Source: an uncultured Verrucomicrobiota bacterium
GTDB lineage: Bacteria > Verrucomicrobiota > Verrucomicrobiia > Limisphaerales > AAA164-E04
DNA: 51,177 nucleotides
Assembly (NCBI GenBank): GCA_913061285.1
Contig: CAJXVR010000010.1
Span: 1-51,177, forward strand
Direction of reading: 5' to 3'
The position numbers were made by a program, and so were the translations under genes. Position 1 is the first letter of the stretch. Each line of letters opens with the position of its first letter. Shown in pieces: positions 14,911 through 24,801 of this stretch. Under the pieces are notes generated by a model. It made no database searches and was not told where the DNA came from. It was given only the letters and a program-made list of their open reading frames with translations.

Positions 14911-17196
14911 ATGTACGTTTCATTCCGCAAAGCTCTCCTGCCTTTATTTCTTTGTTCCGGCCTTGCGTCCTCAGCGGCATCTATCCGTTTCGAGGGACCC
15001 GAGATCTTTCCCATTGATCCTCGAATCGAGCAGTTAACGGTCGCAGATCTTGATGGCGACTCTCTGCTCGATATGGTGATCGTCAATCCTCGCAAGTCAA
15101 AGTTGCAGCTACTTTTTAACCAAACTGGAAAGCCTGATTCGGGTTCTCTCGGGTTGCCCAAGGAGGTCAATCGTTTGCCTATGGATGCGCGATTTAGGCT
15201 TGAGTCAATCAGTGCGGAGGAACGGATTTCAAGTGTTGTGGTGACTGACTTTTCGGGGAACGGGAAACAAGACATCATCTACTGCGGTAATCTAGATGAG
15301 GTGATCTTGCTTGAAAGCAGAGGGAAACAAGGCTGGATTGAAACAGAGAAGTGGCAGATTCCAAACATTGTCGCTGGAGCGAATTCCTTGCAGTTAGGTG
15401 ACTTTGACGGGGATTCAAGTCTCGACGTGGTCGTGTTGACTGAGACCTTCGTGTACTTTGTTCAATCGCGGAAAAACGGGAGGGCTTCTCGGCTCCGCAA
15501 GTTGTCTCACTCCGGTGATCTTGAATCCTTTGTCGTCTTAGATGTGAATCATGATGGTGCCGACGATCTTATTGGCCGCTCCTCCGGAGATCCCCAGAAC
15601 AGTTTTATTCGTCTTGGCGGAAAACAGGGGGTTTCTAGTTCTGAGTTTCTTGCTGAAGTGGGGCTAAATCGATTTCTTGGAGTGATGGATGCCTCGCGGG
15701 GCCAGCTTGGACTTGTCTCTCAAAGGTCCGGCCGAGCGAGGTTCGGGCGATTGACGCGTGAATTCCGAGTTGAAGAACCGCAGGTGGTTGTCGATGGGCA
15801 ATTGATACGTTTCGCGGTTCCCCAACAGTCAAGGTTTGGAAGGGAAACGTTGTGGGTCGATTTAGATGGGGATCAGCGTTCTGATGCGGTGGTTGCCAAT
15901 GGCAATTCCGGAAAGATCCAAGTTTTGCTTCAGCAAGATGGCGGGGGCTTTGGGGTTCCGGATGCGTTTGGCTCTTATGAAGGAATCTGTCAGGTGTCAG
16001 CGATCGATTGGGATCGTGATGGCGTTCTCGAGCTGTTTCTCATGAGTCAGACCGAGAATCAGGTGGGGGTTACGCGTTGGTCCCCTTCTGGAGGAGTGCC
16101 GTTTCCTGAGTCGATCGAAACGAAGGGGACTCTCTTGGGTATTGCTGCGAGTGCATTGGTATCGAAACAAGGTCCGGTTCTGATTTGGCTCGAACGAGTC
16201 ATCGGTGAGGGGTTTAGTCTCGTGCTCATGGGGTCTGAGGGGATTATTCTTCGGCAGTCGCTGGATATTGAGACGGATGCTAGGCGCTTTGAAATTGTCT
16301 GTCATGATGTGGATCAGGATGGAGTCGAGGATCTTGTCCTCGTTGCTCCCTATGAGCCTCTGCGGGTGCTTTGGCAGAACCGGGAAGCCGGGAGGTTTGA
16401 ATCAATGAGAATTCCCTCAGGAATGGGGGATCGTGAGCGGCCTTGGGTTGGAAGTCTGGATGTGGATGGCGATGGCAAGGCCGAGTTAGTGGTTCCTCAG
16501 AAGAACGCGGTGAGAGCGCTTGTTGTGGACAAGGGCAAGGGAGCATCGGATGATGATCGAGTCGTGATGCCACGAGTAAAGGTTCAGCTTAACGGTGAGA
16601 GTGACCAGTCCGTGATCGGTGGCATCATTTCGATTCCGGTTGGTTTTGGGGAGCGCCCAATGGCCTGTCTCTTGGATACAGGTTCAAATCAGCTTTGTTT
16701 TCAGCAACTAGGTAGTGACGGGCAGTGGCGCTCAATAGAAACCTTGAGCTTGCCACGGGGGGAGTACTTCTCTCTCAATCAAGTTCTCACGCTGGGCCCC
16801 GATCAGTTGGGACTGGGACTTGTCGGTCCGACTGCGGGCTTTGTTAAATCCCTCTCTGGCAGTCATTGGCAGTTTGATGTGGAAGGTACGTATGAAACCG
16901 AATTGAATGGTGGTTTCTTGAATCGTTGTTTGGGTGCTGATTTCGATGGTGACGGCTCGAACGAGCTCGTTTTCTTCGAAACGGGGAAACACAATATTGA
17001 ACTTGTGACGACCCGCTCTGCTGTGGGCCTAGAGTTCTTATACCGGTGGCCAGTGTTCGAGGCGCGCTCTTTTCGCAATAGACGGGGGGATGTTTCCGAG
17101 CCACGGGAGGGCCAAGTCGCTGATTTCACGGGTGACGGTCGGCCCGATCTCGTGGTTTTGGTGCATGATCGTGTGTTGCTCTATCCCCAGCTCTAA
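14911..17196 (+). CDS. Secreted FG-GAP/VCBS repeat protein
   Basis: 761 residues from the ATG at 14911. A GTG at 14896 overlapping yjbQ would add five residues. The signal peptide covers about residues 1-25 (FRKALLPLFLCSGLASSAAS). The mature protein is almost entirely VCBS/FG-GAP blades with acidic calcium-loop motifs: DLDGDSLLDMV, DFDGDSSLDVVV, DVNHDGADDL, DLDGDQRSDAVV, DVDQDGVEDLVLV, DVDGDGKAELVV, DFDGDGSNELVF and DFTGDGRPDLVV. This suggests one or two complete beta-propellers. No enzyme domain, membrane anchor or sorting tail is visible. The role is unknown; such proteins often serve in adhesion or extracellular binding. Confidence 0.88.
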   Translation: MYVSFRKALLPLFLCSGLASSAASIRFEGPEIFPIDPRIEQLTVADLDGDSLLDMVIVNPRKSKLQLLFNQTGKPDSGSLGLPKEVNRLPMDARFRLESISAEERISSVVVTDFSGNGKQDIIYCGNLDEVILLESRGKQGWIETEKWQIPNIVAGANSLQLGDFDGDSSLDVVVLTETFVYFVQSRKNGRASRLRKLSHSGDLESFVVLDVNHDGADDLIGRSSGDPQNSFIRLGGKQGVSSSEFLAEVGLNRFLGVMDASRGQLGLVSQRSGRARFGRLTREFRVEEPQVVVDGQLIRFAVPQQSRFGRETLWVDLDGDQRSDAVVANGNSGKIQVLLQQDGGGFGVPDAFGSYEGICQVSAIDWDRDGVLELFLMSQTENQVGVTRWSPSGGVPFPESIETKGTLLGIAASALVSKQGPVLIWLERVIGEGFSLVLMGSEGIILRQSLDIETDARRFEIVCHDVDQDGVEDLVLVAPYEPLRVLWQNREAGRFESMRIPSGMGDRERPWVGSLDVDGDGKAELVVPQKNAVRALVVDKGKGASDDDRVVMPRVKVQLNGESDQSVIGGIISIPVGFGERPMACLLDTGSNQLCFQQLGSDGQWRSIETLSLPRGEYFSLNQVLTLGPDQLGLGLVGPTAGFVKSLSGSHWQFDVEGTYETELNGGFLNRCLGADFDGDGSNELVFFETGKHNIELVTTRSAVGLEFLYRWPVFEARSFRNRRGDVSEPREGQVADFTGDGRPDLVVLVHDRVLLYPQL

Positions 17197-17277
17197 TTAG
17201 GTGTTCGTCGGTCGCCTTTGAGGTTCTTCCCGCCTCGGTTTCTTAATTGTTGTTTGCGTAAGACTGAGATTGCCAAG

Positions 17278-18003
17278 ATGTACCTTGTTGATATCCAACT
17301 GGACGATCCTCTCGAGAATTTGGTGTGTGATGAGCTTTTGTTGAATCATTGCGACGAGGGTGAAGGCACTCCACTGATCCGATTCTGGGAGTCGACGGAG
17401 ACTTGTGTCGTTCTGGGGTATGGGAATCGGATGGAGTCGGAGGTTTATGTGGATCAATGTCGCGCGGAGGCGGTGCCCGTGTACCGGCGATGCACTGGTG
17501 GAGGGACCGTGCTGCTGGGGCCGGGAAGCCTGAGTTATTCGTTGGTTCTCCCCTTGAGTTTTCATTCTTCCTTGAATTCAGTTTGTGGTGTGAACGAGTT
17601 TATTATGGAGCGTCAGCGAGCGACATTAGAACGCTTGCTTAAGGGCCCTGTTCGCATCTGTGGTTGTACCGATCTGGTTCAAGGGAGTCTTAAGTTTTCC
17701 GGTAATGCCCAGCGGCGGCGGCGGTCTGCATTGCTCTTTCACGGGACCTTTCTCTTGGATTATGACTTGTCCGCGATGGATCGCCTCTTGCGTTCTCCGA
17801 GTCGACAACCCGCGTATCGGGAGCAACGTGGGCATTCTGCTTTCACGAAGAACATTGGCTTGGACCCACAGAGTTTGCGTGAGGGCTTGTGTGACACTTG
17901 GGAGGTCAGTCGTACATGGGAGGGTGTGTTTCGTTGGAATGACGTGGCAGAGGAAAGCCGAGTGAGACGAGGGAATGAAAAATGGCTCTGTCTTAGTCGA
18001 TAG
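17278..18003 (+). CDS. Lipoate-protein ligase A-like (BPL/LPL) protein
   Basis: 241 residues from the ATG at 17278; a TTG at 17218 would add 20 residues not typical of the fold. Family motifs are RFWESTETCVVLGYGN, RRCTGGGTVLLGPGSLSYSLV (substrate loop) and LKFSGNAQRRRR with the expected catalytic Lys, followed by LLFHGTFLLDYD. The enzyme would attach lipoate or octanoate to lipoyl domains of 2-oxoacid dehydrogenases or GcvH in the cytoplasm. It lacks the C-terminal accessory domain of E. coli LplA, so it may act as a lipoyl/octanoyl transferase or need a partner. The gene lies between two large secreted-protein genes with no lipoyl-enzyme genes nearby. Confidence 0.85.
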   Translation: MYLVDIQLDDPLENLVCDELLLNHCDEGEGTPLIRFWESTETCVVLGYGNRMESEVYVDQCRAEAVPVYRRCTGGGTVLLGPGSLSYSLVLPLSFHSSLNSVCGVNEFIMERQRATLERLLKGPVRICGCTDLVQGSLKFSGNAQRRRRSALLFHGTFLLDYDLSAMDRLLRSPSRQPAYREQRGHSAFTKNIGLDPQSLREGLCDTWEVSRTWEGVFRWNDVAEESRVRRGNEKWLCLSR

Positions 18004-18051
18004 TTGGCCTGCCACTTGCTTGATTTCGGATGGATTACAAAAGTGTCTAGT

Positions 18052-21000
18052 ATGTTCAAGGTTTTAGAGGAGTGGAATTTCGGAATACTGTTCGTGGGTT
18101 TTGTGTCTGTCGCGGTTTTGCGTCAAGACCTTGAAGCGGAGCCATTGATTTCAGAGTTCTTGGCTCAGAACAATGCCTCCTTGTCCGACGATGATGGTGA
18201 TCGTTCTGATTGGATCGAACTCTTCAATCCAGATGCTGTTGCTTGGGACCTGACGAATTGGTCCCTCACTGATGATCCTGCGGTCCCCAGTAAGTGGTCT
18301 TTTCCTGAGCTTTCTCTCCGATCCGGGGGATATCTTGTCGTTTTTGCTTCCGGCAAAGACCGGAGTCAGCTCGGTGCGCCATTGCACACAAATTTTCGGC
18401 TGGCGAACGGCGGAGAGTTTCTCGGTTTGGTGAATCCTGAGGGTGAAGTTGTCTCCTCATTTGGGGCGCGCTATCCCGCGCAGATTGCGGATGTGAGTTA
18501 CGGAACGGGGCAATCTGAGGGGCAAGAAACAGTCCTTCTATCGGCGGGGGCTAATGCGACGGCGCTGATTCCGACGGACGGCAGTTTAGGGGATCGGTGG
18601 ACCGGTCTAGCTTATGATGATTCCGATTGGTTGGCAGGAAGAACTGCAGTCGGGTATGACTATTCTCCTTTCGTGCGGCTCGATGTGGGGGCTATGCGGG
18701 GCCAGAACGCATCCGTTTTTGTCCGAGTTCCCTTTGAAATCGATTCAGATATCGAAGTCGATCGGTTGGTGCTCCGTCTCCGATACGAGGATGGTTTTGT
18801 TGCCTACCTTAATGGGGAACGCGTTGCTGCCGGTAATGCACCAAATACGTTGTCTTGGAATTCTACCGCCACAGCCGATCGACCAGACGCATCTGCCTTG
18901 TCCCCCATCGATATCGATATTTCATCCGCGAAGGATTTGTTGAGGGAAGGGGAAAACGTGCTTTCCATTCATGGGCTTAACCGATCGGTCACCAGTTCTG
19001 ATATTCTCGTCGAACCGGAATTGGTCTCGGTCAAGACTGGAGAGATCCAGAATGCTGGATATCTGTTTAATCCATCGCCGGGTGAGGAGAATCTTTCTTC
19101 GGTTCCTGTTCTGTATGATTCACCGGAGATTCTCGTGGGAAGCCGAGTCTTTCAGACTGCCTTTGAGGTTGCCTTGGCGCTATCTGATGAAACACTGGAA
19201 GGAGCAATCGTAAGGTACACCCTCGACGGATCCGTGCCGGATTTAAGCTCGTTGGAATACTCGGAACCGATTCTCATTGATCGGACCGTGCAACTTAGAG
19301 TGCGAGCCTTTGGCCCGGACGGCGCCGGGAGTCCGGTTGTAAGCGCGACCTATGTGCAGGCCTTGCCCGAAGTTGCAGAGTTTACCTCCGATCTTCCGCT
19401 AATCATTCTCGAGAACTTCCAGGGAGGGCGTCCTCCGCAAAATGTGTTTCAAAACGGATTCATGACAATCATTGAGCCTGAAACCGGAGCCCGTAGCGAA
19501 CTGACCGGAGTGCCTACCCTTCAGTCCCGGGTTGGCCTTAAAGTGCGAGGCTCAAGTACCTCCGGGCGACCTAAGCCTTCCTTGTCTCTCGAAGCTCGAG
19601 GGGAATATGATGAAGGACTTGGCATCACGCCACTAGGGCTTCCGCGAGATTCGGATTGGGTGCTCTGGGGACCGTATAATTTTGATCTAAGTCTGATTCA
19701 CAATCCCTTTATTTATGAACTAAGCAATCAGATTGGCCGCTATGCGCCTCGGACACGTTTCGTGGAGGTTTTTCTCAACACCGGAGGTGGAGCGCTTCGT
19801 GCGGACGATTATTTCGGAGTCTATGCTTTGACCGAGAAAATCAAGCGGGATGATGATCGGGTTGATGTGGCGAAGTTGTTTCCAGAGCACGATCGGGAAC
19901 CCAATGTCACTGGGGGCTATGTTTTAAAGATTGATCGTGCGGATCCTGGAGATTCCGGTTTCTCGAGCGCCGGTCAAACGGTCCGCTATGTATCACCAAA
20001 GGAGTCGCTGATTGAGCAATCCGAGCGAGATGCGCAGGAACGGTATATTCGGGGGTTCTTCACCGAGATGGGGCGGGCTCTCAACGGAAGTAGTTTCAAG
20101 GATCCTGAGACAGGATATGCCAAGTATATCGATGTGGATGCTGCTATAGACCATCACCTTCTCAACGTCCTAGCCTTCAATGTCGATGCCCTTCGCTTAA
20201 GCGGCTACATGCATTTGCCGCGGGGCGGAAAACTCACCTTTGGTCCGATCTGGGATTTTGACCGTGCTTTGGGTTCAACGGATGGAAGGGACAGCAATCC
20301 CGCGACGTGGCGATCTCAGTCGGGTGATCGAGGCACGGACTTCTTCAACTATCCGTGGTGGAATCGGATGTTTCGGGATATCGATTTCTTTCAAAAGTAT
20401 ATTGATCGTTTTCAAAGCCTTCGACGTGCCCAATTTAGCGAAGGGCACATGAACCAGATTGTCGATGACATGGCCGATGAATTGATGGAGGCTCAGCAGA
20501 GGAATTTGGATCGGTGGAATCAACGGCCTCGATCTCAATTTGGTCGTACCTATCAGGGCGAGATTGATTATCTCAAGCGCTGGTTAGCAAGTAGAGTGAG
20601 TTTCATGGAGAGTCAATTTGTTGATGCACCGACCTTCAGTATTGCCTCTGGACGTCTCACTCCGGGGATGTCCGTCTCAATAGCATCGAAAGACGGTGGG
20701 GAAATTTACTACACGCTTGATGGAAGCGATCCACGCACTTCTGGAGGCAACATGGCGCAGTCAGTGATGCGATACACGGAACCGATCACGATCGATAGCG
20801 GGGTTCGCTTGATAGCCCGAGTTCGCAATCTCGAGCACACGAGTTTGACTGGGGCGAACAATCCGCCTCTCTCAAGCAAATGGTCGGGACCGGTGACTCG
20901 GGTATTTTCAGTTGATGACGTTCCGCTTGTTGGTGACTTGGAAATCAGTGAGGTACATTACAATCCGCTTCCACTCTCTGTCGGTGAGGGTGGTCTAGGG

Positions 21001-22665
21001 ATTGAACGGGGATCGAGTGCGCTTGAGTTTATCGAACTACGCAATCGAAGTGATCGAACACTCGATTTAAGTGGGCTTAGGGTTGAGGGAGGCATTTCGT
21101 ACGAATTCCCGCCAGATCAATTGAATTCCTTGGCTCCTGGCTCGACTCTTGTTCTGGTTGGAAACCGCGAAGCGTATGAATTGCGGTACGGAGTGTCTCG
21201 GGATGTAGTGTACGAGTATCGTGGTAACCTTGACAACGATCGAGACGTGATTGAATTGATCGGTGCTGATGGTATGCTCCTTGAGCGTTTGGCCTATGAA
21301 GATAAGTGGTACCCAGCCACAGATGGTCTTGGGTTTAGCCTGACACATCGCGGTTCGATCGCCTTGGGGGAGAGTGCCTCTAGCGCATCTCACTATGGTC
21401 CGAGCGCATTGATCGGTGGGTCTCCAGGGGAACCAGGCGGGGTCTTTTCTGGCGTGGAGGGAATCATTGTTAGCGAGATTCTAAACAATTCGACGGCTCC
21501 AGAATTGGACGCTATTGAGATTGCGAACCGCGGCGAGCTTGGGGTGGATATTGGAGGCTGGTTTCTTACGGATGATCTTCAAGTGCCAAATAGATTTATT
21601 ATTCCATCTGGAACGGTGATTGAACCTGGAGGATGGTGGGTTGTTGACCAAAGCTCGTTTGGAGCTGAAAGCGGCACCCAAGATGGCTTTGGGTTGAGTT
21701 CGCGTGGCGAGTCTGTCTACCTTATTGGCGTTAATGAAGATGGGGGATTCTCTGGCTATGTCGATGGTTTCGAGTTTGCGGCATTGCCAGAAGGGAGGAC
21801 GCAGGGGCCTTGGACAACGTCGCTTGGTGAGCGCTTGATCGTTCCTTTTGAAAGCGCGTCTCTTGGTGGTGGGAATTCACGACCTGGGGTCGGTCCCATC
21901 GTGGTTTCTGAGGTGTTCTATGGTCCGAGCAGAACGGATGAATCAGGTAGTGTTTCCCAGATCGAGTTTGTCGAATTGACCAATCAGAGCATGAACAGCG
22001 TTCTGTTAGGGGCAGAGGATGATCTTGCCGTGCAATGGCGGATCCGTGGTGGGATTCAATTTGATTTCCCATCCGGGTTTGAGCTAGGGGCAGGCGCTTC
22101 TTTGGTACTCACGTCGGAGGGCGAGATGTTGGATTTTGAATCGTTCCGGACTCAGTGGGGCTTGTCGACGGACATTCTCGTTCTGGGACCTTTCTCTGGG
22201 CGGCTCGAAAACTCTGGCGATTCCATTCGAGTTGAGCGGTCCGACCTGAGTTTGCGATTTGGAGATCGACTAGAATTTTACCCGGTGGATGTTGTTGATT
22301 ATTCTGGTGCGGCGCCCTGGCCTAGTGCTGCTAGCTTAGATCGATCCCTACAACGGGTGTCGGGTCGGGAGGTCGGTAGTGACGCGATGAATTGGGTGTC
22401 TCATCCACCAAACCCCGGTCAGTTTGTATCTGGAATGGTGACAGAGATCGAAGGAATAGCTCTCGATTCTGAGGGCGTTGTGCTCACCGTGAGGGTGGAT
22501 GCGCCGGGTCGCTTCGCTTTGGAGTCGAGCTCTGATATCTTGTCTGAAATATGGGAGCGCGACGATGAGTTCAGTGTTGATGCCAACACGGGGAACTCAA
22601 TCGAGCTACTTGATGATCAATCAACGAGTCAGCAGCGCTTTTACCGTGTCGTGCGTCTTCCCTAG
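18052..22665 (+). CDS. Giant secreted CotH-kinase / lamin-tail / chitobiase-C protein
   Basis: 1537 residues from the ATG at 18052; a TTG at 18004 would add 16. A hydrophobic N-terminal segment (FGILFVGFVSVAVL) acts as signal or anchor. Domains in order: lamin-tail domain (about 35-160), a beta-sandwich region, chitobiase/hexosaminidase C-like repeat (VRYTLDGSVPD, near 387), CotH kinase-like domain (about 480-860) with FGVYALTEKIKRDDDRVDV, GGYVLKIDR and GPIWDFDRALGS, a second chitobiase-C repeat (YYTLDGSDPR, near 885), three more lamin-tail domains (starting near 963, 1140 and 1283), and a short C-terminal module ending in FYRVVRLP. CotH proteins are atypical secreted kinases. Similar multidomain proteins are abundant in Verrucomicrobiota and Planctomycetota. 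Last gene of the plus-strand run; its stop is 10 bp from the convergent aminotransferase. Confidence 0.9.
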   Translation: MFKVLEEWNFGILFVGFVSVAVLRQDLEAEPLISEFLAQNNASLSDDDGDRSDWIELFNPDAVAWDLTNWSLTDDPAVPSKWSFPELSLRSGGYLVVFASGKDRSQLGAPLHTNFRLANGGEFLGLVNPEGEVVSSFGARYPAQIADVSYGTGQSEGQETVLLSAGANATALIPTDGSLGDRWTGLAYDDSDWLAGRTAVGYDYSPFVRLDVGAMRGQNASVFVRVPFEIDSDIEVDRLVLRLRYEDGFVAYLNGERVAAGNAPNTLSWNSTATADRPDASALSPIDIDISSAKDLLREGENVLSIHGLNRSVTSSDILVEPELVSVKTGEIQNAGYLFNPSPGEENLSSVPVLYDSPEILVGSRVFQTAFEVALALSDETLEGAIVRYTLDGSVPDLSSLEYSEPILIDRTVQLRVRAFGPDGAGSPVVSATYVQALPEVAEFTSDLPLIILENFQGGRPPQNVFQNGFMTIIEPETGARSELTGVPTLQSRVGLKVRGSSTSGRPKPSLSLEARGEYDEGLGITPLGLPRDSDWVLWGPYNFDLSLIHNPFIYELSNQIGRYAPRTRFVEVFLNTGGGALRADDYFGVYALTEKIKRDDDRVDVAKLFPEHDREPNVTGGYVLKIDRADPGDSGFSSAGQTVRYVSPKESLIEQSERDAQERYIRGFFTEMGRALNGSSFKDPETGYAKYIDVDAAIDHHLLNVLAFNVDALRLSGYMHLPRGGKLTFGPIWDFDRALGSTDGRDSNPATWRSQSGDRGTDFFNYPWWNRMFRDIDFFQKYIDRFQSLRRAQFSEGHMNQIVDDMADELMEAQQRNLDRWNQRPRSQFGRTYQGEIDYLKRWLASRVSFMESQFVDAPTFSIASGRLTPGMSVSIASKDGGEIYYTLDGSDPRTSGGNMAQSVMRYTEPITIDSGVRLIARVRNLEHTSLTGANNPPLSSKWSGPVTRVFSVDDVPLVGDLEISEVHYNPLPLSVGEGGLGIERGSSALEFIELRNRSDRTLDLSGLRVEGGISYEFPPDQLNSLAPGSTLVLVGNREAYELRYGVSRDVVYEYRGNLDNDRDVIELIGADGMLLERLAYEDKWYPATDGLGFSLTHRGSIALGESASSASHYGPSALIGGSPGEPGGVFSGVEGIIVSEILNNSTAPELDAIEIANRGELGVDIGGWFLTDDLQVPNRFIIPSGTVIEPGGWWVVDQSSFGAESGTQDGFGLSSRGESVYLIGVNEDGGFSGYVDGFEFAALPEGRTQGPWTTSLGERLIVPFESASLGGGNSRPGVGPIVVSEVFYGPSRTDESGSVSQIEFVELTNQSMNSVLLGAEDDLAVQWRIRGGIQFDFPSGFELGAGASLVLTSEGEMLDFESFRTQWGLSTDILVLGPFSGRLENSGDSIRVERSDLSLRFGDRLEFYPVDVVDYSGAAPWPSAASLDRSLQRVSGREVGSDAMNWVSHPPNPGQFVSGMVTEIEGIALDSEGVVLTVRVDAPGRFALESSSDILSEIWERDDEFSVDANTGNSIELLDDQSTSQQRFYRVVRLP

Positions 22666-22675
22666 GGGGTGTCTG

Positions 22676-24058
22676 CTAGAGTCCGAAATGTGTGAGCGCC
22701 TCGTCGATACCATTGACGAAGAAATCGATTTCCTCTCGGGTAACAATCAGTGGCGGAACAACCCAAATGCCGAACTTATCTGATGGAACGTAGACGTTCT
22801 TCTTTTCGAGGAGGTAGCTCGCAAGATCGCTCACAATCGTTTTTTCGTATTTCTCCGTGGTTCGTCTTAAGGGTTTTTTTGACTCGTGGTCAGTGACTAG
22901 TTCCATGGTCCAGAAAAGCCCTAGGCCTCGGGTGTCTCCCACGGCCGAATGATTCGCAGCTAGATTCCTTAATTGTTGTTCGAGGTAACTGGCTTGTTTC
23001 CTAACCTCGGGGAGGAAGTCTGGAGCTTGGAGGACATCGAGACTGGCTAAACCAGCGGCGCAGGCCAGGGCATGGCCGGAGTGGCTTTGGCCGTGACCGA
23101 AGAGGTTGTCATCGAAGCAAGCACTGATCTTTTCGGAAAAGATGGTGGCTGCGAGTGGGCAATAGGCTCCGATCGCCTTGCCCATGATGATGATGTCCGG
23201 TTCAATCCCGTAATGGTCGATAGCCAGGACTTCTCCGGTTCGTCCCATTCCGGTCATCGTTTCATCGGCGATCAGCAGGATTCCCCAGCGGTCACAGAGC
23301 GTGCGTAGGCCAAGGAGATAATCTTTGGGTGGGGGAATGATCCCATTGCTTCCCACGATCGGCTCAATCAGCATTGCTGCGACCTTGCTGTTTCCACCCT
23401 CGTTTTCGATGATGTAATCGAGATAGTCCAAGTTTGCTTGGACGGGATTGGGGCTGTCGTCGAATGGGGATCGAAAGGCATTGGCCTCTGGTCCAAAGAC
23501 CACGCCTGGAACAGTGAAAGGCTCTTGAAACCACCGTCTCGGATCTCCGCTGACCGAGGATGCCCCACTGGTGGTACCGTGCCAAGACTTGTAGCGTGAG
23601 ATGATCTTGTAGGGATATGGATATTGAGCGGCGGCGTCGAGCGTGATCTTCGGCGATTTGAACGTTTCGCAATATTTGTACATCCGTGCCGCCTTCACTG
23701 CAGCTTCGACAGCCGCGGCACCGGAATTGCAAAAATAGACCCGCTTGTTTGGCGAACCCGGTGTAAGGGTTGCAAGGCGTTGGGAGAGGGCTGCCGTAGG
23801 TTCCGTTGCAAAGTCGTCGGTGACGTAGATGACGGTATCGAGTTGTGAACGAATCGCATCGATCACCTGGGGGTGATTAAAACCCAAATTAATACACTCG
23901 TGTGCGCTTCGGAGATCGAAAATCTTTCGCTTGTCGGTGGTGTGAATCCAGCATCCCTCCGTCTTTTCAACAGGGATGGGTTGGTAGTCCTTCTGTCGGC
24001 CCCAGCATTGCATGAAGTGCCGTGCCTGAATTGATGCGAAATCGTCGTTCGTTTCCAT
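22676..24058 (-). CDS. Class-III PLP-dependent aminotransferase
   Basis: 460 residues. Fold-type I class-III features are present: the PLP-phosphate-binding FCNSGAAAVEAAVKAAR, SWHGTTSGASS, the DE-containing strand LIADETMTGMGRTG, the Schiff-base Lys in IIMGKAIGAYCPLAA, and the FGHGQSHSGHALACAAGLA region. The family includes omega-amino acid:pyruvate, taurine:pyruvate and 4-aminobutyrate transaminases. Length and motifs fit the beta-alanine/taurine side better than ornithine aminotransferases, but substrate cannot be assigned. In two places where most members have a valine or a serine the protein reads DETMTGM and KAIGAY. Divergent from the WbuC-like cupin gene. Confidence 0.88.
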   Translation of the reverse strand: METNDDFASIQARHFMQCWGRQKDYQPIPVEKTEGCWIHTTDKRKIFDLRSAHECINLGFNHPQVIDAIRSQLDTVIYVTDDFATEPTAALSQRLATLTPGSPNKRVYFCNSGAAAVEAAVKAARMYKYCETFKSPKITLDAAAQYPYPYKIISRYKSWHGTTSGASSVSGDPRRWFQEPFTVPGVVFGPEANAFRSPFDDSPNPVQANLDYLDYIIENEGGNSKVAAMLIEPIVGSNGIIPPPKDYLLGLRTLCDRWGILLIADETMTGMGRTGEVLAIDHYGIEPDIIIMGKAIGAYCPLAATIFSEKISACFDDNLFGHGQSHSGHALACAAGLASLDVLQAPDFLPEVRKQASYLEQQLRNLAANHSAVGDTRGLGLFWTMELVTDHESKKPLRRTTEKYEKTIVSDLASYLLEKKNVYVPSDKFGIWVVPPLIVTREEIDFFVNGIDEALTHFGL

Positions 24059-24196
24059 TGAGAGATATAGAGAAGGGTCGCCGTCCTCGGTCTAGAGAGG
24101 GGAGTATCGCTGAGCGGACTCCTGGCGTCACGAACCATCTTAGGAACCTGCTTGTTTCTTGCTTGGTCCTTGAGAGCTTGTATTGTCTCGCAAATT

Positions 24197-24730
24197 ATGT
24201 CGAATGTGAGCTTTCCAGCAGCTTTGGATGCGCCAGAGGGGGCGGTCGTCGTGATGAGCGAGGCTCTCATGGCTGAGGCCGTTTCAAAATCCCAAGAAAG
24301 TCCTCGCAAACGGATCATTCTTCCGTTTCACAAAGACCACGATGCATCCCTTCACCGCATGATGAATGTGATGCAGCCGGGAACCTATATTCGGCCCCAT
24401 CGGCATAGTAATCCTCCTAAAGCCGAGTCGATCATCTTGGTGCGAGGAGGGCTTTGGTTTGTCACGTTTACTGAGCATGGTGACTTGGACGGTTCATGGC
24501 TATTGCAGCCAGGCCTAGGCGACTTCGGTGTCGATATCATGCCCGGCGTGTTCCATTCCTTCCTTGTGACGGAGCCGGATACCGTCATATTCGAGGTCAA
24601 ACCAGGACCTTACGTGAAAGCCTCGGACAAGGACTTTGCTTCTTGGGCTCCGCACGAGGGGGACTCTGAGGTGGAGGCCTATCAACAGAATCTCTTGACT
24701 CAGATTGAATCGAGGCAGGGGAGGGATTGA
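24197..24730 (+). CDS. WbuC-family cupin metalloprotein
   Basis: 177 residues from the ATG at 24197; an upstream ATG at 24152 would add 15 unconserved residues. The double-stranded beta-helix cupin has the metal-binding motif RPHRHSNPPKAESIILVRG, followed by a second cupin motif around PGVFHSFLV. The tail EVKPGPYVKASDKDFASWAP is typical of the WbuC family. Relatives occur in polysaccharide clusters, but no polysaccharide genes are here. The biochemical function is unknown; sugar or small-molecule isomerase or oxygenase chemistry is possible. The gene is divergent from the aminotransferase and upstream of the large helicase gene (71 bp gap). Confidence 0.78.
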   Translation: MSNVSFPAALDAPEGAVVVMSEALMAEAVSKSQESPRKRIILPFHKDHDASLHRMMNVMQPGTYIRPHRHSNPPKAESIILVRGGLWFVTFTEHGDLDGSWLLQPGLGDFGVDIMPGVFHSFLVTEPDTVIFEVKPGPYVKASDKDFASWAPHEGDSEVEAYQQNLLTQIESRQGRD

Positions 24731-24801
24731 GATTTTGAAATCATCCGGAGGAAACTATTGCCACCATGAGGTCTGCTTCTTAGCCTCGCTTGCTTTGCGG
24801 T

